Origin: an uncultured Lachnospiraceae bacterium
GTDB taxonomy: Bacteria > Bacillota > Clostridia > Lachnospirales > Lachnospiraceae
Reading direction: 5' to 3'
Assembly: GCA_910586275.1 (NCBI GenBank)
Contig: CAJUIM010000032.1
Coordinates: 1 to 29,687 of the forward strand
DNA length: 29,687 nucleotides
The stretch's first letter is position 1. Every line of letters begins with the position of its first letter. Positions 22,433 to 29,687 of the stretch are shown in pieces. The notes beneath the pieces were generated by a model. The model was given only the letters and a program-made list of their open reading frames with translations, was not told the origin of the DNA and did no database searches. Position numbers and translations under genes: made by a program.

Positions 22433-25129
22433 CTAAGTATTCGCCCACTTCCCTTCCTGCTGCTTCCCGGAACAGTCTTTCTTTTCCGCCGCGCCTCCGA
22501 TCAGCAGCAGTTCATGTACCGCCAGCGGCATAGCCGACAGCCCGGCAAGAATTGCCCACTCACGCAGGGAAAGCCGGCTGGTTCCGAACAGTGAGACAAA
22601 ATACGGAATCTCCGTCACCAATGCCTGCAGTCCGATTCCCACCGCAAAGGCAAACAGCATATACCGATTGGCGAAGTGATCCATCCTGAAAACCGATTTG
22701 TTCACGTCCCGCATTCCTACGGCATGAAACAGCTGGCTCATGCCAAGCACCGTAAAGGCATGGGTCTGAGCCTTGTTCAGCACATCGGGAATCCGCAGCA
22801 CGGTTTCCATATTATATAAGCTGATGGGCAGTTCCCTGACCGTCAGCACGTCATAAGGCACCTGCAAAAATGCGGTAATGCTTATTGCCGCAATCACCGC
22901 GCCGTAACATAGCGTACAGGTCAGCCCGCCATGGGCAAACAGATGCTCGTCGCTCTTCCGCGGTTTCTGCCGCATCAGTTCTTTCCCGTCATTTTCATCC
23001 ACCCCCAACGCCAATGCCGGCAGGGAATCGGTAATTAAATTAATCCAAAGAATGTGACTGGCCTTAAGCGGAGAAGGAAATCCGGCAAGAATAGCGGCCA
23101 GCATCGTAATAATTTCCCCAAAATTAGAAGAAAGCAGAAATAAAATAGCCTTTCGTATGTTTTCATAAATCCCCCTCCCTTCTTCTATCGCCTTTCTGAT
23201 GGTGGCAAAATTATCATCCGTCAATACCATATCCGAAGCATTCTTCGCCACATCGGTGCCGTTCATGCCCATGGCTATACCGATATCCGCCGCTTTCAGG
23301 GAAGGCGCATCGTTTACCCCGTCCCCGGTCATAGCTACGGTTTTCCCCTTTCTTTTCAGTGCATTGACAATCTTTACCTTATGCTCCGGCGATACTCTGG
23401 CATAGACATGTATCCGCTCCGCCTTTTGCGCAAACTGAACATCATCCAGCCGGTCCAGTTCACTTCCGCCCATGCATTCTTCCCTGCTGCCGGCTATGCC
23501 AAGTTCTTTGGCAATGGCATATGCCGTGTCAATATGATCGCCCGTTATCATTACCGTCTCCACGCCGGCCTTCCGGAAGGCCGCCACCGCTTCTGCCGCC
23601 TCCGGCCGGGCCGGGTCAATCATGCCGGTAAGGCCTATAAAAGTCAGTTCCCTCTCCTCCGGCGATGCGGCATCCTCCCGCATGGCTATGGCCAATACGC
23701 GGAGTGCCTCCGAAGACATCTGCCCTGCGGCATGAAGAATTTCTTTCCTTGCCGATTCCGTCATGGCAGCCCTTTTCCCCCGGTTCAGTACATATTTGCA
23801 GCACCGCAGCACCTCTTCCGTCCCGCCTTTCGTATAAGCCACTCTTCCGCTTCGCCCCTTATGCAATGTGGTCATCATTTTCCGTACGGAATCAAAAGCT
23901 TTTTCATCCGTTCTTGGATATTCCCGTTCCAGCTTTTCCCGCTCCATATGATGCTTCGCCGCCAAATCCAACAGTGCCAATTCCGTGGGATCTCCGATTC
24001 TGTCCCCCCCTGCAATTACACCGTCGTTGCAGAGAGTGCATCCCATAAGAAGTTCCTTATGCTTTACGGCATCCAGACTGTCCGACGGGAAAATATGTCC
24101 GTCCATATAACATTTTTTCACTGTCATCTTATTCTGTGTCAGCGTGCCCGTCTTGTCCGAGCAGACGATGTCCACCGCCCCCAAAGTTTCCACTGACGGC
24201 AGCTTACGGATAATCGTGTTCACCTTCACCATACGCGACACACTCAGAGCCAACACAATGGTCACTATGGCCGGCAGCCCCTCCGGCACCGCCGCCACTG
24301 CCAAAGAGATGGCCGTCAGCAGCATGTCTCCCACATCTCTCTTCTGCAGCATTGCAACGGCAAACAGAAAGATACAGATAAAAACAGCCACCCCGCTCAG
24401 CACCTTCCCCAAATCTGCCAGCCGTTTCTGCAGAGGGGTCATTTCTTCTTTTGTCTCGCTGATCATGCCGGCAATATGTCCGATCTGTGTCTCCATTCCG
24501 GTGGCAACGACAATCCCTTCCCCACGTCCGTAAGTAACGCTGGTGGACATGTATGCCATATTCCTGCAGTCAGCCATGTCCGTTTTCCCGGCAGCCACAA
24601 ATGCCGCATCCTTCTCCACAGGAACCGACTCCCCGGTCAGCGCCGATTCCTCCACTTTCAGGCTCATGGTTTTTGTCAGTCTAAGATCCGCCGGCACCTG
24701 TCTCCCTGCCTCCAGACAGACAACATCCCCGGGCACAAGTTCCCCGGCCTCTATCTCCTGCTGCCTGCCGTCCCTCTTCACAATGGCATGGGGGCTTGTC
24801 AGCTTTTTCAGCGCTTCAATCGCTTTCCTTGCTTTCCCTTCCTGCACCACCCCTACAAAAGCATTAACAAGAATCACTGTCACAATAATCCCTGCGTCCC
24901 CTATTTCTCCCAGAAAAACGGATACTCCCATGGCCGCAAACAGAATAAATATAAGCGGGTCATTCAGTTGTTCCATAAAAAGCGAGAAATAGGATTTTCC
25001 ATTCTGTTCCTGCAGCTGATTCCTTCCGTACTTTGCAAGCCGTGCGGAAACTTCCATACCGCCCAGCCCTTTTTCCAGATCACACTTCAATGCCTTTTCT
25101 ACCTCTCGGATTTGCTGGTTTTCATACAT
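22433..25129 (-). CDS. Calcium-translocating P-type ATPase (PMCA/SERCA type)
   Basis: An 898-residue P2-type ATPase that exports calcium across the cytoplasmic membrane. Residues 1-45 match the cation-ATPase N-terminal domain. The actuator loop has TGES (165-168), M4 carries the calcium-site motif VPEGLPA (281-287), and the phosphorylation site is DKTGTLT with Asp325. Further motifs are TGDH, the hinge TGDGVNDAPSLKAADIG, and an M6 segment NLITDSLPALALG whose Asn and Asp are typical calcium ligands. The C-terminal membrane block is complete, so all family parts are present. I start at 25129, since GGAGG lies 7 bases upstream; the longer frame to 25246 adds 39 basic, low-complexity residues. 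It is divergent from the MarR gene and converges on the XRE gene. Confidence 0.95.
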   Translation of the reverse strand: MYENQQIREVEKALKCDLEKGLGGMEVSARLAKYGRNQLQEQNGKSYFSLFMEQLNDPLIFILFAAMGVSVFLGEIGDAGIIVTVILVNAFVGVVQEGKARKAIEALKKLTSPHAIVKRDGRQQEIEAGELVPGDVVCLEAGRQVPADLRLTKTMSLKVEESALTGESVPVEKDAAFVAAGKTDMADCRNMAYMSTSVTYGRGEGIVVATGMETQIGHIAGMISETKEEMTPLQKRLADLGKVLSGVAVFICIFLFAVAMLQKRDVGDMLLTAISLAVAAVPEGLPAIVTIVLALSVSRMVKVNTIIRKLPSVETLGAVDIVCSDKTGTLTQNKMTVKKCYMDGHIFPSDSLDAVKHKELLMGCTLCNDGVIAGGDRIGDPTELALLDLAAKHHMEREKLEREYPRTDEKAFDSVRKMMTTLHKGRSGRVAYTKGGTEEVLRCCKYVLNRGKRAAMTESARKEILHAAGQMSSEALRVLAIAMREDAASPEERELTFIGLTGMIDPARPEAAEAVAAFRKAGVETVMITGDHIDTAYAIAKELGIAGSREECMGGSELDRLDDVQFAQKAERIHVYARVSPEHKVKIVNALKRKGKTVAMTGDGVNDAPSLKAADIGIAMGMNGTDVAKNASDMVLTDDNFATIRKAIEEGRGIYENIRKAILFLLSSNFGEIITMLAAILAGFPSPLKASHILWINLITDSLPALALGVDENDGKELMRQKPRKSDEHLFAHGGLTCTLCYGAVIAAISITAFLQVPYDVLTVRELPISLYNMETVLRIPDVLNKAQTHAFTVLGMSQLFHAVGMRDVNKSVFRMDHFANRYMLFAFAVGIGLQALVTEIPYFVSLFGTSRLSLREWAILAGLSAMPLAVHELLLIGGAAEKKDCSGKQQEGKWANT

Positions 25130-25295
25130 ACATTTTCCTCCGTTTACACTTTGTGCATCCCTTCTGCCCGGTTTTCCCCTCTTATGCCGGTTCATGCCGT
25201 TCCCTGCTTCTGACATCCGGGCAGTCCCTTGCCGGTTTTGTCCCATGTCTTTTTATATGCTTGTACAGAAAGAAATATGAATGTCGGAAACCCTA

Positions 25296-25336
25296 TTGAC
25301 ATATGTAGCAAGCTACGTTATAATGTAGCCTGCTAC
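25296..25336 (+). promoter_or_regulatory. Sigma-A promoter with two palindromic MarR-type operators
   Basis: TTGACA (25296-25301), a 17-base spacer and TATAAT (25319-25324) form a consensus promoter. Two palindromes of the form GTAGCnnGCTAC sit in it: 25305-25316 in the spacer and 25325-25336 just after the -10 box, with centres 20 bases apart (two helical turns). Bound protein would cover both. The next gene encodes a MarR regulator, which most likely binds here and represses itself and perhaps the MATE gene downstream. Confidence 0.85.
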
Positions 25337-25405
25337 AGGAAAAGCAAAAACATAGTTCCCGCCGGACGGAAAACCGGACAGCGGAAGCGGACACAAGGAC
25401 GCAAA

Positions 25406-25903
25406 ATGAATGAAATAGGAAAATATATGAAAAAAATTCATATTCTTATGGAACGGCAAAGGAATATTGAATACCGCGGCTATGACCTGACCAGCACACA
25501 GATTGATATTATGGAATACCTATACTTTAATTGTGACGGGAAAAATACCCTGTCCGACATTGCGGCATTTTTCGGCGTGCAGCATACCAGCGTAATCCAT
25601 GTGCTGAAAATTCTGGAAAAGAAAGAACTTATCTACCGGATAGAATCACCCAAAGACTGCCGCTGCAAAGCCATCCTATTAACACAGAAAGGGAGGGATA
25701 TCATCCACAGCCATCTTGGCTGCCCTGCCGCCCGAAATGCCTTTCTCTATGCCGGCATTTCCGAAGCAGAACTAGAAATTACGGAGAAATCGCTTCGGCA
25801 GATATACCAAAACTTATTGCAGAACCAAACCGACGGTTTTCACGCGGTATCCGACGGGAAAACTACTATAGATCAAGGTACGGATGAGAATGCGGAAGTT
25901 TAG
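25406..25903 (+). CDS. MarR-family transcriptional regulator
   Basis: A 165-residue winged helix-turn-helix regulator. The DNA-binding part spans about residues 30-100 (STQIDIMEYLYFN, TLSDIAAFFGVQHTSVIHVLKILEKKELI, then a basic wing ESPKDCRCKAILLTQKG). N- and C-terminal helices would form the dimer interface. The last 25 or so residues are polar and probably disordered. I start at 25406, with AAGGA 7 bases upstream; the longer frame back to 25229 would run through the promoter. The twin palindromes upstream are its likely operators, and the MATE pump gene downstream on the same strand its likely target, as MarR proteins often control drug efflux genes. Confidence 0.92.
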   Translation: MNEIGKYMKKIHILMERQRNIEYRGYDLTSTQIDIMEYLYFNCDGKNTLSDIAAFFGVQHTSVIHVLKILEKKELIYRIESPKDCRCKAILLTQKGRDIIHSHLGCPAARNAFLYAGISEAELEITEKSLRQIYQNLLQNQTDGFHAVSDGKTTIDQGTDENAEV

Positions 25904-26188
25904 GCACCAAACCGGGCTTGAAAAACGTATGCCGGATCTGCACCATAATCTGCGGAAGCTTGGCACTAAATGAAAAAGCCGCAGCAAGCTGCGTTTACCT
26001 AGTTTAGGAGAAAAATCCCGCCCAACAGTGAAACGGTGCACCGCAGTACAGATGTCTGAAATGATTTTTCCGCACGTTCCGGTACTCCTTTGGGAGATCA
26101 ATTAGAGTTCTGCTTTGGGTTCCTGCCAGTACATGGCAAAATTTCCACGGCCATATGGTACGGCAGCCGGAAACTTTATCATGGCAAA
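25904..26188. other. Gap with short inverted repeats between MarR and MATE genes
   Basis: No gene is credible here. The first 100 bases contain repeat-like pieces: GCGGAAGTTTAGGCACCAAA near 25891 and GCGGAAGCTTGGCACTAAAT near 25953, then CGCAGCAAGCTGCG (25981-25994), an exact palindrome but for its centre. Related words (GGCACTTAGGCACT, CTGCG...CGCAG) occur in the loop of the inverted repeat near 400-455. Further on, AGTTCTGCTTT (26106-26116) is complementary to AAAGCAGAACT (26186-26196), and TGCCAGTACATGGCA near 26134 is a small hairpin. No strong terminator or second promoter is evident. Confidence 0.5.
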
Positions 26189-26446
26189 GCAGAACTGCAC
26201 GGAAAGACAAAATAATGTGATGATACAAAACGGCACGGAAAAATAAAACATGAAAATGCAGAACTGCATGGAGAGACAATAACAAGAAAATACAGAACTG
26301 CACGGAAAGGCAATATCCGGAAAATGCACTACTGCACGGAAAGACAAAATAATATGGAAAAGCAAAATAACATAGAAAAACAGAATAACATAGGAAGACA
26401 AAATAACATGGAAAAGCAAAATAACTTAAAAGAACAAAATAAGAAA
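26189..26446 (+). repeat. Degenerate tandem array: 34-bp units passing into 18-bp units
   Basis: The left part has about five imperfect copies, 33-36 bases apart, beginning near 26190, 26226, 26259, 26293 and 26327, with the core ACTGCACGGAAAGACAAA. The right part (26339-26446) has six 18-bp units of the form GAAAAGCAAAATAACATA. The start region of the MATE gene lies inside the array, and the 18-bp units are translated as six-residue repeats (E/G)(K/R)QNN(M/I/L). The opposite strand of this array gives a long open frame rich in Phe, Tyr and Cys, which is a by-product. Confidence 0.85.
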
Positions 26447-27829
26447 AAAACACAGACTCATACTGCATCCCGCCAGGACAGGACTACAGAGATTTTCAGG
26501 GATGCCCCTGTCCCTAAAGCCGTCATCAGCAATATTGTACCGTCCATTATCAGCATGATGATGGTTCTTGTCTATAATTTAGCGGATACTTTTTTTATCG
26601 GCCAGACAAAGGATGCCTATATGGTCGCTGCGGTTTCCATAGCCACGCCTGCATTCCTGCTATTTATGGCAGTAGGAATGCTATTCGGCATCGGCGGCAC
26701 GTCCCTGATTTCCCGAATGCTAGGAGAAGGAAATTCACAAAAAGCAAAGCATACCTCCTCCTTCTGTTTCTGGACAGGACTGACCATCGGTGTTGCCGCC
26801 ATGATTTTTATCTGGCTGTTTGCCGATCCGGTATGCCGGGCCATAGGCGCCAGCGATGATACACTGGCCTACGCTTCCCAATATCTGAATATTGTTGCGG
26901 CAGGCATCCCTTTCTTAATTATAGGAAATAGTTTCAGTAACATCATCCGTGCCGAAGGCAATGCACAGATTGCCATGATGGGAATGATTATCGGAAATCT
27001 GGCAAACATAGTCTTGGATCCGATTATGATTCTCTGGCTGCACTGGAATGTGGCAGGCGCTGCCATTGCTACTGTCATCGGCAATGTAGTCGCAGCACTT
27101 TTCTACCTGCGCCATTTATTATCGAAAAAAACTTTGCTTTCCATACATCCCAAGGATTATATGGCCAAAAACGGAATTGCCGCCGGCGTGCTGGCCATCG
27201 GCATACCGGCTTCCTTAAACAGCATTCTGATGAGTACTTCCAATATTATTACCAATAATATTATGTCTGATTATGGAGATATGACCGTTGCCGGGCTTGG
27301 AGTTGCAATGAAAGTAAATATGATTGTTGTCATGCTGCTTATCGGTTTAGGCAGTGGCATCCAGCCGCTTTTAGGCTATTGCTTCGGTGCAGGAAACAAA
27401 AAAAGGTACACAGCCGTCCTGAAATTTTCGCTCTGTCTGGCTTTCAGCCTAAGCCTGATTATGACCGCAATCTGCTATTTCGGCGCAAAACCGTTGGTAT
27501 ACGCATTTTTGGATAACCCCGATGCCTCCGGATACGGCATTGCCTTTGCCCGCATATATATCTATTCCGGGCCGGTCATCGGACTCTTGTTTGTGTTCAT
27601 CAATGCAATCCAGTCCACAGGAGCTGCAATCCCTTCCCTGATTCTTTCCATCAGTCGGCAAGGCTTGCTCTATATACCCATTCTGCTGCTGTTCCGCGGA
27701 CTGTTCCATTCGGCGCCCATGCTTGCTGCCGCCCAGCCCGTAGCTGACTACCTTTCCACGTTGCTGGCATTTATTTTGTTCCTATTTACTTATAACAGAT
27801 TTTTTAAGAAAAACCGGTCGAATGACTGA
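26324..27829 (+). CDS. MATE-family multidrug efflux protein
   Basis: Up to 501 residues; the membrane core is a MATE transporter with about 12 helices starting near residue 65 (AVISNIVPSIISMMMVLVYN, then LADTFFIGQ, a family hallmark). MATE pumps export cationic drugs or metabolites using a sodium or proton gradient. The first ~45 residues are unusual: hydrophilic repeats of EKQNNM type encoded by 18-bp DNA repeats, followed by a lysine/threonine-rich stretch. The true start is uncertain; ATGs at 26324, 26354 and 26408 are all in frame, and the last has AGGA 11 bases upstream. It lies about 420 bases after the MarR gene on the same strand and is probably under its control. Confidence 0.92.
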   Translation: MHYCTERQNNMEKQNNIEKQNNIGRQNNMEKQNNLKEQNKKKTQTHTASRQDRTTEIFRDAPVPKAVISNIVPSIISMMMVLVYNLADTFFIGQTKDAYMVAAVSIATPAFLLFMAVGMLFGIGGTSLISRMLGEGNSQKAKHTSSFCFWTGLTIGVAAMIFIWLFADPVCRAIGASDDTLAYASQYLNIVAAGIPFLIIGNSFSNIIRAEGNAQIAMMGMIIGNLANIVLDPIMILWLHWNVAGAAIATVIGNVVAALFYLRHLLSKKTLLSIHPKDYMAKNGIAAGVLAIGIPASLNSILMSTSNIITNNIMSDYGDMTVAGLGVAMKVNMIVVMLLIGLGSGIQPLLGYCFGAGNKKRYTAVLKFSLCLAFSLSLIMTAICYFGAKPLVYAFLDNPDASGYGIAFARIYIYSGPVIGLLFVFINAIQSTGAAIPSLILSISRQGLLYIPILLLFRGLFHSAPMLAAAQPVADYLSTLLAFILFLFTYNRFFKKNRSND

Positions 27830-27897
27830 GAATATGGAACCGAATAGAAATATGGCACACTTAGGCAGAAAATGTAAATAAAAAAGAATTGCCAAAA

Positions 27898-27908
27898 ATA
27901 AAAATAAT
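27898..27908. repeat. Left copy of an 11-bp flanking direct repeat
   Basis: ATAAAAATAAT here and again at 29564-29574, exactly outside the insertion sequence on both sides. It is best read as a target duplication, though its AT-richness leaves a small chance of coincidence. Confidence 0.6.
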
Positions 27909-27909
27909 G

Positions 27910-27939
27910 CTGAAGTGAAAAGTTTATTTCCACTTTGAA
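27910..27939. repeat. Left terminal inverted repeat of the IS30-type element
   Basis: Thirty bases starting CTGAAGTGAAAAG, exactly complementary to the end at 29533-29562. This is the end lying downstream of the transposase gene. Confidence 0.93.
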
Positions 27940-27952
27940 AACAGCGGTTAGG

Positions 27953-27994
27953 AAAGTAGCATTTACTCTTACAGAAAAGGATAAATGCTACTTT
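27953..27994 (+). terminator. Terminator just inside the left end of the IS
   Basis: AAAGTAGCATTTA (27953-27965) pairs perfectly with TAAATGCTACTTT (27982-27994) around a 16-base loop, followed by TTTCTTTC. It faces transcripts entering from the plus strand, such as MATE read-through, and would protect the element from antisense transcription of the transposase. Confidence 0.75.
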
Positions 27995-28176
27995 TTTCTT
28001 TCATAAAGTTGGATTTCATGTTACACTTAAGTCAGCAGAGGCGGCCATGACAGGATTTCAGGGTATTTTTTTGCACGTCAAAAAAGCGGACGTTAGTGGC
28101 ACTTTTTGGGGGTGTAGGACTAAATTCCACTTGGATGATGACATATGGAGCCATTCTGACAGCCGCCTGTGGGAAA

Positions 28177-29426
28177 TTATTTTTTGAGAAGGTAAGGTTT
28201 GAGAATAACCTTATCTTTCTCTGTTTTATGGATGCCGAAAGCCTCCAGTTTTCCATATAAATCGTGGCACATGAAATCAGTCAGCTCAAGGGGGCTTCTT
28301 CCGCCGAGCATTTCCACGGGAGCGGAATTCACATGGCTGAGAACAAGGTTAAGTGCACTTTGGCCAGTGACTCCTAACACTCTTAAGTCTGTACCTTTAG
28401 GAAGAATATATCTGAGTTGGACATGTTTGTTTTCCAAAGATCCTTTCTGCCCGGACTGCATAGGGTCACAGTAGAAGACTCTGGTTCGTCTTGTGCCGTC
28501 AGAAGCCGTTTCCATGGCATCAGCAGCGGTAAATTCAGAGCCGCGGTCTGTGAGCAGGACGTGGACATATTTCCTAAAGAACTCTATTCCCAGGACGGAC
28601 TGCAGGATGTCGACGCCTTCCTTCATGGACTGTGCAGTCTTGCCTTTGTGATAAAGGGCAAAGAGGATGCCGGCATTTACAAATCTGAAGGTCTGGATAA
28701 AGGGGCCATTTGTCTCATCGTTATAAACGGTGTCCATCTGGGCAACAAAAACATGTGGGTTTTCGGATAAGTATTCTTTGTAGGTGCGTCCTTTCAGATA
28801 TTTACGGTCTGCCCGCTTTTTGTAAGTCTGGGACTTCTTTTTGGAGGGCCTGCGGGATACCTGGCGGCGCAGGTCCATGACAGTAATGCCGGCAATTTCA
28901 TGGAACACATCATTTTCGATATAGTTATAAAGGGTCTTTTCAGAAATGCCCAGTTCCGGGTGGCCTGTAACAATCTGAAAAGGGGATTTATGACAGCAGC
29001 CATAGCTTCCGCTTCCCGGGAAGTAAGGTTAACGCCTCCCCTTGAGTCAACAAGGGCAGCACGGTAATCCCTGTGGGCATCTTCCGGACAGTACTGGTAT
29101 TTGTCAAACCTGCACCGGGTCCAGCCTAGACAGCCATTGCAGGCACCGGGAGAGCGGTCACGCCGTGGGCAGCGGAAGGGGGAGAGGCCGGGGCAGTCCA
29201 AGGTGCATTGACGGCCAAAGGCACACTTGCGGAAGTTGTTGCATTCCAGAGGCATCCTGCATTTATGGGTAAGAGCCCTGTGGATCTTAATCTCTTTGCC
29301 AATGGTAGACTTATCCTTGCCAATGGTCTTAGCAATGGCAGTTTTAGTTGAGCCATTGACAATGCCTGTAAGGATGATACGTCTTTCTTCCAAGGTTAAA
29401 TGGGAAAAAGCATTTGAGTTACTCAT
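28177..29426 (-). pseudogene. IS30-family transposase with internal frameshift
   Basis: The N-terminal part starts at the ATG at 29426 (the 20 residues before it in the open frame have no ribosome site). It has HLTLEERRIILTGIVNGSTK, an IS30-type helix-turn-helix, followed by a cysteine-rich segment. The reading then has to change frame near 28985-28992, after MAAVI: the other frame continues with SPFQIVTGHPELGISEKTLY, as expected for IS30 proteins. The second part carries the DDE residues in MDTVYND, LLTDRGSEF and GSLENKH and ends at 28177. A single missing base would explain it. Both catalytic and DNA-binding parts are otherwise whole, so the damage is recent or is a sequencing error. Confidence 0.88.
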
Positions 29427-29532
29427 ATAGGTACCTGCCTTTCCGGCAGCTGTCAGGTATCTAAAGTGTAAGACTAAATGCAACATATGGGAAAGTGGAA
29501 ACAGGTGAAAGACTAAAATCTACTTCGCACCC

Positions 29533-29562
29533 TTCAAAGTGGAAATAAACTTTTCACTTCAG
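29533..29562. repeat. Right terminal inverted repeat of the IS30-type element
   Basis: Thirty bases ending CTTTTCACTTCAG, an exact reverse complement of 27910-27939. It lies upstream of the transposase start and probably holds or adjoins the transposase promoter. Confidence 0.93.
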
Positions 29563-29563
29563 T

Positions 29564-29574
29564 ATAAAAATAAT
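29564..29574. repeat. Right copy of the 11-bp flanking direct repeat
   Basis: ATAAAAATAAT, identical to 27898-27908 on the other side of the element. Confidence 0.6.
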
Positions 29575-29597
29575 TTCCATATTTTTTCAATTTATAG

Positions 29598-29626
29598 TTG
29601 ACATTTATTATGATAGCTTATATAAT
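29598..29626 (+). promoter_or_regulatory. Consensus promoter of the tRNA-Gly gene
   Basis: TTGACA (29598-29603), a 17-base spacer and TATAAT (29621-29626), both perfect. The tRNA begins 14 bases after the -10 box, so transcription starts only a few bases before the mature 5' end. Such strong promoters are usual for stable RNA genes. Confidence 0.9.
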
Positions 29627-29639
29627 AATAAATGTTGAT

Positions 29640-29687
29640 GCGCGAGTGGCTCAGTTGGTGGAGCACGACCTTGCCAAGGTCGGGGTC
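29640..29687 (+). tRNA. tRNA-Gly (anticodon GCC), 5' part only
   Basis: The window ends inside this gene. Visible parts are the 5' acceptor strand GCGCGAG, the D-arm GCTCAGTTGGTGGAGC, and the anticodon stem-loop CGACC-TTGCCAA-GGTCG with anticodon GCC, followed by the start of the variable region. The T-arm and 3' acceptor strand lie beyond the edge. Confidence 0.93.

Larger units (their letters stand above)
27909..29563 (-). mobile_element. IS30-family insertion sequence, about 1655 bp
   Basis: Both ends carry the same 30-base terminal inverted repeat, perfect in this window: it begins CTGAAGTGAAAAG and ends TCCACTTTGAA (27910-27939, complement at 29533-29562). Inside lies an IS30-type transposase with N-terminal helix-turn-helix and DDE catalytic domain, read on the minus strand but split by a frameshift. 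An 11-base direct repeat (ATAAAAATAAT) flanks the element if one extra base is counted at each end. Most IS30 relatives are described with 2-3 base duplications, so 11 is unusual. The intact ends mean it could still be moved by a related transposase. Its right end lies about 35 bases from the tRNA-Gly promoter. Confidence 0.9.

Noticed and set aside
22264..22533. Separate small gene after the XRE repeat
   Set aside because: It is in frame with the XRE gene, has no ribosome site and runs antisense into the ATPase; more likely the read-through tail.
26004..26468. Minus-strand frame encoding a Phe/Tyr/Cys-rich repetitive protein, at first sight a membrane peptide
   Set aside because: It is the opposite strand of the tandem array and overlaps the MATE gene; no start signal is seen.
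28900..29000. Programmed frameshift in the transposase
   Set aside because: No long slippery run is visible at the junction (only three A's and four C's), and IS30 transposases are normally single frames; a plain indel is simpler.

Overview
The window looks like a chromosomal segment of a Gram-positive anaerobe of the Clostridia, most likely a Lachnospiraceae-type gut bacterium. This is inferred from gene content (a YtaF/MntP-like membrane protein, a cytoplasmic ParB-like/BMP protein, a PMCA-type calcium ATPase, strong AGGAGG-type ribosome sites and sigma-A promoters). The species cannot be named from the sequence alone. Most genes are on the minus strand.

Layout. (1) 1-605 has no credible gene and holds a ~133 bp near-perfect inverted repeat. 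(2) 606-5682 is a tight five-gene minus-strand operon, read from 5682 downwards: short SDR-like Rossmann protein, beta-CASP metallo-beta-lactamase RNase-like protein, dihydrofolate reductase, ParB-like/BMP protein, metallophosphoesterase. A good promoter lies at 5753-5781. (3) 5853-8499 holds an ABC exporter (minus) and a YtaF-like membrane protein (plus), divergent around a structured leader. (4) 8557-21700 is a glycan biosynthesis operon on the minus strand. It is headed by an XRE regulator, starts at a sigma-A promoter beside a perfect 31-nt palindrome and ends at a strong hairpin terminator. (5) 21829-22389 is a second, divergent XRE gene whose 3' end runs into a 33-bp tandem repeat. (6) 22433-25129 is a calcium P-type ATPase. 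(7) 25296-27829 is a MarR regulator with a doubled palindromic operator and a MATE efflux pump whose N-terminus is built from 18-bp repeats. (8) 27898-29574 is a complete IS30-type insertion sequence with 30-bp inverted ends, an 11-bp flanking duplication and a frameshifted transposase. (9) A promoter and the 5' part of a tRNA-Gly(GCC) gene close the window.

The most interesting part is the glycan operon. In transcription order it encodes an XRE regulator, a CMP-sugar synthetase, a DmpG/HOA-type pyruvate aldolase fused to a C-terminal Rossmann-like domain, a HAD phosphatase, a 1265-residue multi-module glycosyltransferase, a DegT aminotransferase, a WbqC protein, a divergent DegT-like protein, an ATP-grasp/HAD fusion and a second Capsule_synth-like glycosyltransferase. 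No NeuB or KdsA homologue is visible. A reasonable inference is that the aldolase replaces them: it would join pyruvate to a sugar aldehyde to make a 3-deoxy-2-ulosonic acid, which is then dephosphorylated, activated with CTP and transferred by the KpsC/KpsS-like domains. No flippase, polymerase or export ABC gene is present in the window, so the acceptor (capsule, flagellin or other surface structure) is unknown.
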